NCBI GenBank assembly: GCA_029931535.1
Contig: JAQPZY010001688.1
Location: 930,001-994,000, forward strand
Length of the DNA stretch: 64,000 bases
Direction: 5' to 3'
Source: Margaritifera margaritifera
Taxonomy: Eukaryota; Mollusca; Bivalvia; Unionida; Margaritiferidae
The position numbers and the translations under genes were made by a program. Each line of letters starts with the position of its first letter. Position 1 is the stretch's first letter. Shown here piece after piece: positions 46,331 through 58,614 of the stretch. The notes under the pieces are model-generated. The model saw nothing but the letters and a program-made list of their open reading frames with translations, made no database searches and was not told the DNA's origin.

Positions 46331-46810
46331 GTGCAAGGAAAATTAAATCCAAAGAATAGCCCATTAATATCATAGGCTTATTGATTATTTCTTCTTAAGA
46401 ATGAGTGATGTCAATAAAAGTTTGTCCCAAACTTAACAGTGCTTACCATATTCATTTGATGACAAGTCCACACATGATGTTAAGCCCGCCACCTATTTCT
46501 ACACAACTTCGGCAATTATCAACTAAGGATTTCTTTCATAAACCAACCCCTCCTACATTTTTTTTTTTTTTACAAATTAATTAAACTGGACCACTGGTCT
46601 TATATCATTGGAAAAATAAAGTTCTTTATTACCATAATTCTCCCATAAAAAGACCATACTTGATGATAAGTCCATTCAACACTTTTGAACAAGTTCATAT
46701 GGTCAACCCACTGGGATCATGCAAAAAATACTGTAAGAAAGCTTTTTTCCATTGACAAGGCCACCTCTAACCAGTTGAAAAATGTGCAAGGTGCTTATTA
46801 TGTAAGAAAT
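46331..46810. other. Unassigned AT-rich DNA
   Basis: No supported feature. A T11 run lies near 46560. Confidence 0.45.
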
Positions 46811-47014
46811 ACTGTATATACTAGCATATAAGTTGAGTCCAACTGCAAACAACATAGACCCTGATCTACTGTCGTATAAATCACTGGCAGATCAAGGTCA
46901 ATGTTATTTGTTCTACTGATTACTCCTCACAAACTGCATAGACCCAAATCTGCAGGTGCATTATACAACATATCTGGGCATATGCAGTTTGCATTTATAC
47001 AGGAGTATATACCC
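46811..47014. mobile_element. Palindromic family P, copy P3
   Basis: Ends 'actgtatatactagcatata' and 'caggagtatata'. Both hairpins are present but eroded. Confidence 0.82.
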
Positions 47015-47934
47015 TACATGCACTGTATGAATCAAGAAAACTGATGATTGTAAGACAACAAGTTCAATTTATATGTATTTGTACCCTTTGAGAGTGATCA
47101 TGGCTTATGCAAAGCATAACCTTTTGTAAATAACAATTCATTCTTTTATATATTTTTAATGCCAATTGTTTTTGAACTATCAGTAGGATGAAAGGTGAAT
47201 GAACAGTCATGTGCACTCTTTGACATTTTATCACATGAAACAGTGGCGCCTATAGTGTAAGCAAAACAATTTATATATTTTTATTTATATTTACAATATT
47301 TAAAGTCACTGCAAGTAGGATTTCCCAAAGAAAATGGATTATACATGCAGATAAACACCATAACTAATTACATGTATATGGTTTGCCAAATCTGAGCCCT
47401 TGTTGCAAGCCATGAATGCAAATCCACTTAACTCTTTTCCCCCATAGCTGCCTGCAATAAGATTTAGTTTCTAATGAATATGATGCTCAAAAATACGTCA
47501 TCAACAAGTCAGTGAAATAAATTCGTATACATCAATGGAAGTTACCCCTTATCAATCGATAAGTGACTGTTTTGAAGAAAAATTATGATTGGCTCACTCA
47601 GTCAGCATGAAAGGTCATGTAGGGTCAACATTCTGAGAAAACTGTACTCAGGTTTTGCAATGATTGGTTAAGCAGGTTTATGCATATTCAAGAGAAACAA
47701 GGACATTTTTATTGCAGGCAGCCATGGGTGAAAAGAGAATTTAGTGCAGTTTTGCCAATGGCTTGCAACTTTGCTTTTAACTTGAAAGAATTTATCTTTC
47801 AGTATAGAGTGTCATACTCCTTGAATATTTTATATTGCTGGTTAATAATTACCTTTAAATAGTATAAATACAGCAGTTAAAACAAATATTCCTACTTATG
47901 TTTTGTTTTATTTTAATTTTCTTCAATTACCAAT
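47015..47934. other. Unassigned AT-rich DNA
   Basis: No supported feature. Confidence 0.45.
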
Positions 47935-48156
47935 ATACCGTATATACTCGCATAAAAGCCGATACCAACTGCAAACTTCATAGACCCAGATCTGTCGTCG
48001 AATAATGTGCCGGCAGATCTGGGTCTATGCAGTTTTCAAGGAATAATCAGTAGAACAAACAACATAGACCCTGTTCTGCCAGCGCATTATGCGATAACAG
48101 ATCAGGGTCTATGTTGTTTGCATTTGGACCCGGTTTATACACGAGTATATATGGTA
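47935..48156. mobile_element. Palindromic family P, copy P4
   Basis: Starts TACCGTATATACTCGCATA and ends ACGAGTATATATGGTA. Hairpin 1 is built on CATAGACCCAGATCTG and hairpin 2 on CATAGACCCTGTTCTG. About 220 bp. Confidence 0.92.
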
Positions 48157-48818
<662 letters not shown>

Positions 48819-48849
48819 TGTGTATATACTGTATATAACTTCTTTACAT

Positions 48850-49035
48850 TTTATATTTTATCTTGTAGTACTTCATGTCTACATTTATTTGGAAGGGGTT
48901 ATCTCTGTAAAGGTTTTGTGCAATTCTTCATTTTTACATTTTTCTAAGTTTACCTTTAGTTGGGACCATATAGCCACAATTGTTCTGAGATGCCATAAAA
49001 CACTACTACATACATACATACACACACATATATAC
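48850..49035 (+). repeat. (CATA)-tailed interspersed repeat, copy
   Basis: Paralogous to the 39596-39880 repeat in the opposite orientation. Ends with 'ctacatacatacatacacac'. Confidence 0.6.
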
Positions 49036-49158
49036 GATAATGGGATACAAAGTTGTAAGTTTGATTTTTATTTATTGAAAGTTATTTTGCATACATGTCC
49101 TCTATTCAATCTGTCCTCTTATAAAAGCTGTTCCTCTTAAAAACTGAAAATCCCCATT

Positions 49159-49606
49159 CAGGGGTTGAAAATTCACTTGTCCAACTTGAAATGGCAAGTG
49201 AAAATTAGCAGTCGATTGAATTTTCCAATCACTTGCCAAATTAGGAAAATGCTGATTCACGGCTGAACAGTGTTTTTCTTTAATGAAAATTGCTGACTTT
49301 GTTCACTGAAAGCCCATACTTCTACAGAATTTGTTTTGATCAAGGTCATACAAGCACTGTGATCTCACTCTTCAATACTCACTAATGCTTACCAGAGGGA
49401 GATCAGACTAGTCTCAATTTGTCATTACATGTACAAGTTTATCAAAGAATGAGAAAACAACCTTTTACACAATTAAATTCAGGTCGTTAACATCATAAAT
49501 TTTTATATTTCTATAACAGCTGGTTGAACAAGAGTTTATTCTGGACTAGTTAAATTTTACTATTTGTTTGACTGGACAATTGAATTTTTGAGATTTTTCA
49601 ACCCTG
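49159..49606. mobile_element. Candidate hAT-like MITE
   Basis: Starts CAGGGGTTGAAAATTCACTT and ends GAGATTTTTCAACCCTG, giving imperfect inverted termini. The inner ends ('cacttgtcc' and 'ggacaattg') also pair. No convincing target duplication, so the call is tentative. Confidence 0.55.
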
Positions 49607-49759
49607 CCCTTGTGAAAATAACAGAGAGGGAGTACCGGTACCCCTTTTTGTGGCAATCCTGGAAATTTTAAACAAATGGGGTCTATAAACTGGATTTATA
49701 CAAGATTTTGAAAAAAGGTGGCCCTGAACTTCTTTTTTAAAATCCTCATAGAGAGATCC

Positions 49760-49985
49760 ACCATACATACTTGCGAATAAGTTGGATCCAACTGCAAACT
49801 GCATAGACTCATATCATCTGTCGTATAATGCGCCGGCAGATCTGGGTCTATGCAGTTTGTTAGGAGTAATCAGTAGAACAAACAACATATATAACCTGAT
49901 CTGCTGGTGCACTATGTGATGGCAGATCAGGGTCTATGTTGTTTGCAGTTGGATCCGACATATACGCAAGTATATAGAGTAACCA
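49760..49985. mobile_element. Palindromic family P, copy P5
   Basis: Outer ends 'catacatacttgcgaataag' and 'tatacgcaagtatata' are inverted. Hairpin 1 is partly eroded. Hairpin 2 is clear (GATCTGCTGGTGC ... TGGCAGATCAGGGTCTATG). Confidence 0.9.
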
Positions 49986-50116
49986 TATACAACAAATACA
50001 AGCTTTTACTTGACAAGGCTGCATCCAACAATAAGCCCATTCCCCACTGATGAATTTTTTTTTTACCTGGCACGGCCCATTACCTTATCATCTAGTAAAA
50101 AAAGGTACATATAGCA

Positions 50117-50335
50117 TATACCGTATTGTGTATAAGTCATCTCTAGCTGCAAAACAATACAGACCCTGATCTGCCATCACATAATGCACCAGCAGATCAG
50201 GATATATGTTGTTTCTTCTACTAATTAGTCCTAACAAACTGCATTGACCCAGATCTACCGGTGCATTACATGATGGCAGGTCTGGGTCCGAGCAGTTTAC
50301 AGTTGGATCCAACTTATAAATAAGTATAGGCAGTA
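50117..50335. mobile_element. Palindromic family P, copy P6
   Basis: Starts TATACCGTATTGTGTATAAG and ends 'aacttataaataagtatagg'. Here the CCTGATCTG hairpin comes first and the CCCAGATCT hairpin second, the reverse of P4 and P7, so P6 lies in the opposite orientation. Confidence 0.9.
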
Positions 50336-50638
50336 TTAACAAATCTGTCAGTGTCAACCAATAATCAGTATTGTTAATCAGAAAGTGAACAATGGTATTC
50401 ATCAAGTGAATAATCTAAGAACAGTTACAGTTTACTAAAACAAATTGGCCTCCATACAGAACACCCTATAAATGTCATTTCCCAGGGTAGAAAAGTTGGT
50501 GATCGATTCAAAGCTTTTGCATCACAAGATATGATTTGCCAAATAATCATTGGCACTATAATCTACCTTATTTTTTCCTGAACAACATATAATCAGAGCT
50601 GTTGTTGCATACATAATCCTCTGGCCAATCAGTTGGGT

Positions 50639-50860
50639 ACCATTTATACTCACGTATAAGCCGATACCAACTGCAAACTACATAGACCCAGATCTGCCAT
50701 CGCATAATGCACTGGCAGATCTGGGTCTATGCAGTTTGTAAGGACTAATCAGCAGAAAAAACAACATAGACCCTGATCTGCCGGCGCATTATGCAATGGC
50801 AGATCAGGATCTATGTTGTTTGCATTTGAACCTAGATTATACGCGAGTATATTCAGTACT
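50639..50860. mobile_element. Palindromic family P, copy P7 (best preserved)
   Basis: Hairpin 1 has a perfect 19-bp stem: CATAGACCCAGATCTGCCA at 50681-50699 pairs with 50713-50731 across a 13-nt loop containing GCATAATGC. Hairpin 2 at about 50762-50820 pairs similarly with one or two mismatches. The outer ends 'tatactcacgtataag' and 'attatacgcgagtata' are inverted. Confidence 0.95.
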
Positions 50861-50869
50861 TGTTATGCA

Positions 50870-51035
50870 AAGAGCTGAGGTAGCTCGACTGGTAGATTAT
50901 CAGACTCATACTACAAAGGGTTGCGGGTTCAATACCTGCCCAGGCCAGCACTGGTTGGCTACCTTTGCATGTCAATGGGAAAGGCACTTAGCTCCTATTT
51001 CCTCTGCATGATAGTGCCTAAAAAAACAATCAACC
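50870..51035 (+). mobile_element. tRNA-derived SINE, family 2
   Basis: The head reads 'gaggtagctcgactggtaga' then 'cagactcata' and 'gcgggttcaatacctgccc'. These are an A box, a CTCATA anticodon-loop-like stretch as in tRNA-Met, and a B box. The tail is a short A-run with 'caatcaacc'. TGTTATGCA at 50861-50869 and 51036-51044 is an exact 9-bp target duplication. The sequence differs from family 1. Confidence 0.85.
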
Positions 51036-51044
51036 TGTTATGCA

Positions 51045-51184
51045 TGGAACTGATAAACTAAAATTAGTGTGTGGGACATTTAACAACAGGCTAAAGGGGA
51101 GGGCCTGAAGTCACTCAACTGTCTGGCATGAGCCAAATAGTCTATTGCAAGTGCTGTTTCCCATGTAATCTGGGTTAGGAAGAT
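51045..51184. other. Unassigned DNA
   Basis: Short spacer between the SINE and repeat family F. Confidence 0.4.
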
Positions 51185-51757
51185 GTTTTCTTAAAAACAA
51201 ATTTGGTAATGTTCTGTTCAATGGTTAGGATTTTTTTTTAATAGTAATGGCAGTCATACTCCACAACAGATTGGCATAATTAGAACAAAATTTGTAAGGC
51301 TTTATGCCAGAATGCTTTCGATCAAATCTTGTTACATTTGTTTGAGAAGTTTTTGTGAAATAGTCATTGAAAGGTTTTTCTATTTCTAGTAACTGCAGCC
51401 ATATTGAATGGTAAATCACCATAATATCTACAAAAGGTCTTAATGACAGGATGCTATCATATATTTAGTCAAACTCTGTTAAGCATTTTTTTAAGAAGCT
51501 CTTTAAAAGTTTTTCCATTTTTAGTAATGGTGTCCATATTGGATTTGCAATATTTTTTCAAATTTGTAATGGCTTCAAGTCAAATTCTTTCTTCCAAATT
51601 CAGTCAAATCCTGTTGATAGGTTTTCTAAGTTTGTATACTATGTGGAAGAGCAGCAGAGTTGACCAAAGAACAATATCATATGTACACAACTGAAAGACC
51701 ATTATGCAAGAATATTCTTTGCCAAATTTGACAGAATTCAGTTCAGTGGTTTTTGAG
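51185..51757 (+). repeat. Modular repeat family F
   Basis: Three to four degenerate units of about 140-150 bp share 'tagtaatggcagccat'-like, 'aaattcagtcaaatcctgtt'-like and 'gaagttctttgaaagg'-like phrases. Layout resembles families A and C. Confidence 0.6.
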
Positions 51758-51976
51758 TACCGTCTTTACTTGCGTATAAGCAAATACCAACTGCAAACTG
51801 CAAAGACCTAGATTTGCTGATGCATAATGCGCTGGCAGATCTGGGTCTATGCAGTTTGTAAGGACTAATCAGTAGAACAAACAACATACACCCTGGTCTG
51901 CCAGCGCATTATGTGACACCAGATCAGGGTCTATGTTGTTTGCATTTGGACCTGGCTTATACGCAAGTATATGGTA
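51758..51976. mobile_element. Palindromic family P, copy P8
   Basis: Starts TACCGTCTTTACTTGCGTAT and ends ACGCAAGTATATGGTA. Both hairpins are recognisable. Confidence 0.92.
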
Positions 51977-53308
51977 GTTGAAAATAGCAAATGTGCAGTA
52001 GAGATGCACAACACGCATCATGCAGACTCAACCAGAAGCTCACCTGACCTTATAAACATTGCCTACTTTTTATACAATTGTAATTTGCCTCAATACTCTG
52101 CTTACTGTCCCATTTTGCCTGATTAAAAAAGAATTCTAATGAAAAGGTTTTCATCATAAAATACAACACACTGTAATAGATGCCACAAGAATAGTTGTAC
52201 TACAGATTATTATGAACTAAAGGTATTCCACCGTGTGAAGGATCTCTAATTGTGGCCTAAATATATGCCATTTCATTATATTGCTCCTTTCAAGGATTTC
52301 AGGTTCTATTTAAGGACACCTGACTGTGGAATTAATTCTGATTTATCCAAAATCATGCAAAAAAATCAACAGAAAATACACAAAAATCACTTATTAAATT
52401 TTCAAGCCCCACCTTTATTCTACACTAAATCCCTCCTATATTCAGAAAATTCCCCCCTTTTTCAAATGAACAAAGGGATTCCCCCCCCCCCCCCTTTTAA
52501 TTTTAAGTTCCAGAATAAACTCTTGGACTTATTGACAACTGACTTAAAATCATGTCCAGACTCAAATTCAAATTCAAACTTTTTACAGTGTACATTCAAG
52601 ATACATCTTTAAATGGACATGTATCATACAACAAAACTGGGTCACTGTGCCATTTATTTTAAATTGTTTAATAATCATGTCAGTTGTCCCTATCTAGACT
52701 GCAACTCCTACTCTAGAGTACACCTACTGACATCAAAATTACATTGTGTAAGCATCTGATTTTTAGGATGAACATGTGTTATGCACAAATCATGGTTGCT
52801 GTGACCTGATTTAAAGCCCCAATTTCACCAACATAAGTCTTAAAGTTAAGTTTCAGCTTAAGACATTTCACTGGTCAGGTTTATAATGCCAGATTTTAGC
52901 CAATCTGATTGCTGGATTCTACGCTTAGTTTCATTCCAGATTCAAGCTTGGTTCTATATGTTATCCAGTCCAAGATGCATACTTATTTAAAACTGCTTAC
53001 AATTTGTGTTTGTGCTCTAATTCCAATATCTTTCCACCTATTTCCATTGAACGTACACTAAGGGTACCAGTGTTCTTTCCAGTAATGGAAAAAGTGGTCA
53101 AAAAGTGGGGTCATTTAGAAACAAACATGGGTCAAAAAAACATGTGTTTCTCGTTTATTGAAGATATTCAAACACAGATCATTATCACAGGCACTTGCAT
53201 CCAGGATTGATTAATTTCTACAATAAACAATAATTTTCCATCATTATATGCTTTGAATCTGTCACTGTGGAAGCAAACTACCATACAGTTTTCTGCAATT
53301 TCATTGTC
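51977..53308. other. Unassigned AT-rich DNA
   Basis: A C14 run at 52481-52494 lies inside a 120-codon ORF with no recognisable domain. No repeat family seen. Confidence 0.5.
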
Positions 53309-53354
53309 CACTAAAATAACTGTGTCCACTGTTCAGGGCACAGTTATTTTAGTG
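53309..53354. repeat. Perfect 16-bp inverted repeat
   Basis: CACTAAAATAACTGTG (53309-53324) and CACAGTTATTTTAGTG (53339-53354) flank a 14-nt loop. Confidence 0.95.
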
Positions 53355-54649
53355 TACAAGGAAAGTGTAGCAACCATGCTATAGTCTGACTCAACAACAA
53401 CTGATTCAAAGTATATACTGCTGAAAAAGTGAATATTTATTGCAGAAATGAATAAATCCATGACCTGAGTGCCTGTGATCATTATCAGCTCCACTGTAGC
53501 AAGCCTTCAATACTGGGATTTTAATTTTTCCCGCTCAAGAAACCACTCCCTTCTAAAATTTATTTTGGACGTTTGAGTCTAAAATTTTTGCTCCCTGTAA
53601 ACTACTTTGGAAAAAAATGCAGCAGTGTTTCCACTGAAGATTTCATCTTCTCTTCTCTATCAATGATCCACCACGTGTCTCGATTAATTAACATGAGTTA
53701 GACATTTCTCTTAGCCAATGAAATCGTTCAGCTTAGGATTCTTTGGCAATGAGCGCACTCTATTCAGTAAGCTTAGGATGTACCCAGTTCAGTCTAAAGT
53801 CAACTGTAACGATCTTTCAACTTTATTTTCTTGGGTCTTTTTCATGCGCACTACAGGCACCACAGAGAGAACTTTCAGGCATCAAAGATGAAAAGTAAGG
53901 GTCATTGGTGAAAGGGCACAGCCTAGAATGAACCCTGGTGTACATCTACAGATGAACACTTTAACCACCAAAACTGGATCATTGTAACCTACTTTCCATT
54001 CTATAAAATTGCTTTATAATTGTGTTAGAATGAGATCCCAGACATTTTGATGCATTTGTATTAGTTTTATTGTACAGAAGCCTCAAAAAATTATATACAC
54101 TAAAATATAAGACATTGCATCCCAAATAATACTGATAGTCAAAATTGTGAAAACAAACTCTGCTTGACACAAAAGATACATATTCTGATCAATCTGAATC
54201 AGCGATTGACTAATTTGTTCAAGAGTCATTGACCCAATTCTTGTAAATATCCTCTGACCAGCATTAGCTGAACTAGCCTGGAGTAATCTAAGGTCACAAC
54301 GAGCAGTGCATTCATTAGCTGATATATTCACAAAGCCCCTGAGAAACTGAATGTGCAATCGACCAAGTTGGTACAATTATTAAGTCCTGTGTGGCACAGC
54401 TTGTGTTTCATGATGTTGATGCCACTGTTCACAGCAACTGACAAACCAGGCACATGTTGGGGGCAGCCTTCCAAGGAGTAATAGACTGGTGGTCTATCTC
54501 AAATCAATATCTCTCCATTGCAGGTACTGACTACTACAGTGTATTAGTAAACTCACCACTCTGAAATTACTAGAATTTAGGTCAGCATTGTGAATGTGTG
54601 TCAATTAACTGTGGGGATAAATCTGTGTACTGGGTAGTACAGGTGATTT
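53355..54649. other. Unassigned DNA with one small ORF
   Basis: A minus-strand ORF at 54083-54376 (97 codons) starts MYQLGRLHIQFLRGFVNIS and includes ASSANAGQRIFTRIGSMTL and EQISQSLIQIDQN. It has a protein-like composition in its first 70 codons but I recognise no family, and its hydrophobic end looks accidental. Nothing else seen. Confidence 0.3.
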
Positions 54650-54880
54650 ATTGTTTAATACAGTGTCACTGCAATGTGAGAGTATGTGTGTTTGTATGTT
54701 TTATTATGTGCTGTTCAATATAGTATCACTACAATGTGTGAGTAGGTTGTTTGTATGTGATAATGTGCTGTTCAATATGGTATCACTGCAATGTGTTTGT
54801 ATGTGTTATTATGTGCTGTTCAATATAGTGTCACTGCAATGTGTGAGTATGCGTATTTGTACGTGTTATTATGTGCTAGA
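54650..54880. repeat. About 57-bp tandem repeat, 4 copies
   Basis: Units contain 'gctgttcaatatagtgtcac', 'tgcaatgtgtgagtatg' and 'tttgtatgtgttattatgt'. Confidence 0.88.
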
Positions 54881-54986
54881 AAATTTACCTAAAACGCTAT
54901 AAATGCAGCTGTAGATGATGGTTCGGAGCGTTGGAGAGTTTAAGGGAATATGTTGATTTAAGTTCTTTTGACAATATTTCATTTAA

Positions 54987-55208
54987 TACCATAAATACTC
55001 ACGCATAAGTCAAGTCCAACTGCAAACAACATAAACATTAATCTGCCGTCTCATAATGCGCTGGCAGATCAGGGTCTATGTTGATTGTTCTACTAAGTAG
55101 TAATTATAAACTGCATAGACCTAGATCTGCTAGCGCATTATGCGATGGCAGATCAGGGTCTTTGCAGTTTGCAGCTTGACTCGACTTACAAGCGAGTATA
55201 GACAGTAC
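54987..55208. mobile_element. Palindromic family P, copy P9
   Basis: Starts TACCATAAATACTCACGCAT and ends AGCGAGTATAGACAGTA. The hairpins use the GATCTGCCGTC and GATCTGCTAGC forms. Orientation as P1 and P6. Confidence 0.9.
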
Positions 55209-55309
55209 TTTCCTAAGTAAACTAAGAGACATGTATGCTAAAAACTTCTCTGATAATATTGAGGAAGAGTACTGTAAAAGGCCCAGTGCTTAATAGCCTT
55301 CAATGTAAA

Positions 55310-56095
55310 TAACTTTTCTTCTTTCAGTCACAATGACCTTGACCTTTGGCCTTTTTCACCCTCAAATCAATGAGCTTCTTCCTTAACCCAAGTGTATACC
55401 ATCCATAAAGTTTATCCAGTTCAGTGATGCAGAACTAATGTTATGGTGCGTAAACCATTTTCTTCTTTAACTCAGTGACCATGACCTTTTTACCCCAAAA
55501 CTGACAGGCTTTTTCCTTACCCCATGTGCAAGACATCCATAAACTCTGGTGCACAAATGTGATATAGAACTAATGTTATGCAGAAACCGTTTTTATTCTT
55601 TCAGTCACAGTGACCTTGATCTTTGACCTTTTCACTCAAATATCTATAGGGTTATGATATAGCCAATAATGTGTTAAAAGTGTCATTAAAACAAACAAAA
55701 TGTTCCTTACACCAAGTGTAAGCTATCCACAAAGTTGGGTAACTGTTTATGGTGGAGAACTTAAGTTATTGTACAGAAACCATTTTTCTTCTTTCATAAG
55801 AGTAGCCTTGACCTTTGACCTTTTTACCCTAAAATCAATGGGGTTCTTCCTTACCCCAAATGCACGATATCCACAAAGTCTGGTAAATGTCGATGGTGGA
55901 GAACTTGAGTTATTATGCAGATTTCCATAGAGTTCTTCCTTACCATGAGTGCAAGCCATCATCTAAGTTTGGTAATTGTGGACAACTCAATGTTTTTTGT
56001 GCAGAAATGAAATTGGTAACAGATGGCTGGACAGACAGAGGGTCAACATCATACAGGTAACAAAACATAATACACTCCACCTTATGTCAGGCATA
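55310..56095 (+). repeat. Modular repeat family B, second copy
   Basis: Units with 'cagtgaccttgatctttgac', 'ttccttaccccaagtgtaag'-like and 'gtacagaaaccatttttctt' phrases. The tail 'aattggtaacagatggctgg' ... 'ataatacactccaccttatg' parallels 26770-26830. Confidence 0.82.
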
Positions 56096-56149
56096 TAAAA
56101 ACATAATACACTCCGCCTTATGTCAGGCATATAAAAACAGTGGGGAATA

Positions 56150-56345
56150 TAAGAGCTTTGAAGCACTGTGCCATGGCTGAGAGGTCTAGTAGACATTTTT
56201 GGACTCTTTGTAAGTTGGAGTAAAGTGCATTCCGCAGTATATATCACGGCAGCCGACCAGGCCTGGATTGGGAAGGTTTTAAATCTGCACCCTTCTGGTC
56301 ACAAATCATGCTAACCACTGAGTCACTACAGCACCTCTGAAACAT
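56150..56345 (-). mobile_element. Candidate tRNA-derived SINE, family 3
   Basis: On the minus strand 'gtgactcagtggttagcatg' is A-box-like and 'gcagatttaaaacctt' is a poor B box. No target duplication is clear. Confidence 0.35.
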
Positions 56346-56929
56346 ACTGACTCAACAAAACTATATACATGAAATATGTATTAATAGTAGTCTGTGTTCT
56401 ATTCAGGCAAAAATGAACGTAAATCACACATTAACAGTACATGGCACATACAAAACAGCAGCCTGATACGTGCAGTTCATATACTGAAATGGAAGCCTGA
56501 TGCCATGCACTAAATTAAGGCTAAGAACTGTATTTTCCACTGGATAACGGTGTTATTCAATTTCTACCAATTTCTCAATGATAGCAAAGAAAACCTGATC
56601 AAACACTGCTATGTGTCCAATTTTTATGACACACAAGTGGTAATTCTTTTACAACCATGAGGGGTAGACTGGTTCCTTGTCTCTTACAGTACTAATATGC
56701 TTTTGGTGTACAGTAGAGATCTGGAAAGAAACCTGGAAATAAACAACTTCTGGAGTTGCATATGGGATTCCTGACTTACAAATGAATGCGGGCAATGGTA
56801 TTCCATAGGGTTATTTTTATTATAGAAAAAAAAGACCAACTTCATTCTGAAGAAAAAAGAACAGGAAGATTTTATAATATTTAGAGTTGTTAAATAACTT
56901 ACTACTGAATTTATCTGTACATTAGCATT
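56346..56929. other. Unassigned DNA
   Basis: No supported feature. Confidence 0.45.
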
Positions 56930-58430
56930 ACTTTTCTGAAGTACTAAATTTAGAACCTATGATTACGACTTTGCATAGTCTCTGAGTAAATAAACAAGTA
57001 AAAGAGTACATATATCAGTGCCTTACTTAACAAGAATCCCTTGTAATGCAATGTCTGACCTACTCTGCCATGGAAAAATCCACAAACCTTGCAAGGTCAC
57101 CAGAGCAAGAAAAGTTGGTCACTGATCAATATGTACTTTAGTCCATTGAGAGAAATATGCCTAAAGATAAATGCATCTGCTAAGTTTCATAACTGTACAT
57201 CCAACAGTGTCATAGAAACTAAGCTGGATGCAAAAATTAAATCCAATTACGGGAGTGTGCACTGTAGGTCACTGTGACCACTTTTGCCTGTAATAAGCAG
57301 CACCCTCCATGATGGATATACCAATCATATTTCATGACAGGAAAACTGAGCTAAATACAAAACCATAATGTTTGCACCTATGCCAGCAACAATAACAATG
57401 CCATCAAAAAAATGATACCTAATTTTTGCCTATGATTAACAGGTGTGACAATAATATAAAAAATACACCCATCAAATTTCATGACTGTACATACAAAAGT
57501 GTCAGAAAAAGAGCTAAATGCAAAAACTTAAATGTTTGGTCATGAAAAAGTCACCCTACCCTACTTTTTTGCATCTGGTGACTAGTACTCTCTCAGATGA
57601 ATACACCCGTCAGGTTTCATGACTGAGCTAAATACAAAAACTTGACGCAAACACTAGAGCTTGAAAAATAGCTCATCATAACCTACTTTTGCCTGTGGTG
57701 AGTATTACCCTCCAAGATGAATTCACCCTTTAAGTTTTAAGAATTGCACACACATCAGTGTCACAGAAACTGAGCTAAATGCAACAAGAAATTGCTGGAA
57801 CTTGAAAAGAAGGTTATCGTGACTTACATGTACTTTTAGCCACGGTGATTAGTACCCTCCAAGATGAATACACTCAAAGTTTCATGACTGTACATCAAAC
57901 AGTGTCAGAGTATCTGAAACAAATGATAAAACGTAACATATTTACTGGAGCAAGAAATTTAGGCCACTATGATGTACATTTACCTTTGGTGAGTAGTAAG
58001 ATGAATATACCCATCAAATTTCATACATGTAACTATACTCACAATGGTGTCAGAGAAACTGTTCCAAATGAAAAATTTAACAGAATCATTGGAATGTGAA
58101 CAGTAGATAATTGTGACCTACATTGCCAATGGTGACTAGAACCTTCCAAGATGAATACACCCACAAGAGTCATGACTGTACATAAAACAGTCTCAGAATA
58201 ACTGAGCTAGTACAAGAACTTAACCGATAAAGCTTCAAAACTACATGTAGGTCACAGTGACCTAATTTTGCTTCTATTTTTTAATAGTACCCTCTAATTT
58301 GAATATACCCATCAAGTTTCACGACTATACATACAATGGTGCCAGAGTAACTTAACTATCTTGACATGGAAACCTATGACAACAACAATGACAACAACAA
58401 CAACAATGCCATCAGAAAAGTAATCCATAT
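56930..58430 (+). repeat. Modular repeat family C with receptor palindromes
   Basis: About nine degenerate units of 130-165 bp share 'caagtttcatgactgtacat', 'gtgtcagagaaactgagcta'-like and 'gtgagtagtaccctccaaga'-like phrases. AGGTCActgTGACCa lies at 57266-57280 and AGGTCAcagTGACCT at 58249-58263. Ends with CAA-rich simple sequence. Confidence 0.82.
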
Positions 58431-58446
58431 GTCTTACCAATGATTT

Positions 58447-58463
58447 ACTCTCTCTCTCTCTCC
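58447..58463. repeat. (CT)n microsatellite
   Basis: Eight CT dinucleotides. Confidence 0.9.
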
Positions 58464-58614
58464 TATTCAAACTCTACCAGATTTTAATTAGCCCTAATAA
58501 TAATAATTATTATAATAACAATACTTTATTTATTGTGGGTTGCTCACTTAGTATGTTGACTATTCTCCCATTAGGACCTCTTTTAGTGGAAAAAAAAAAA
58601 GTAGAACATGAGTT

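Noticed and set aside
50876..50945. A functional tRNA-Met gene
   Set aside because: The stems are incomplete and the segment is the head of a SINE with a 9-bp duplication.
52250..52612. 120-codon plus-strand ORF
   Set aside because: It crosses a C14 homopolymer and shows no domain or coding bias that I can recognise.
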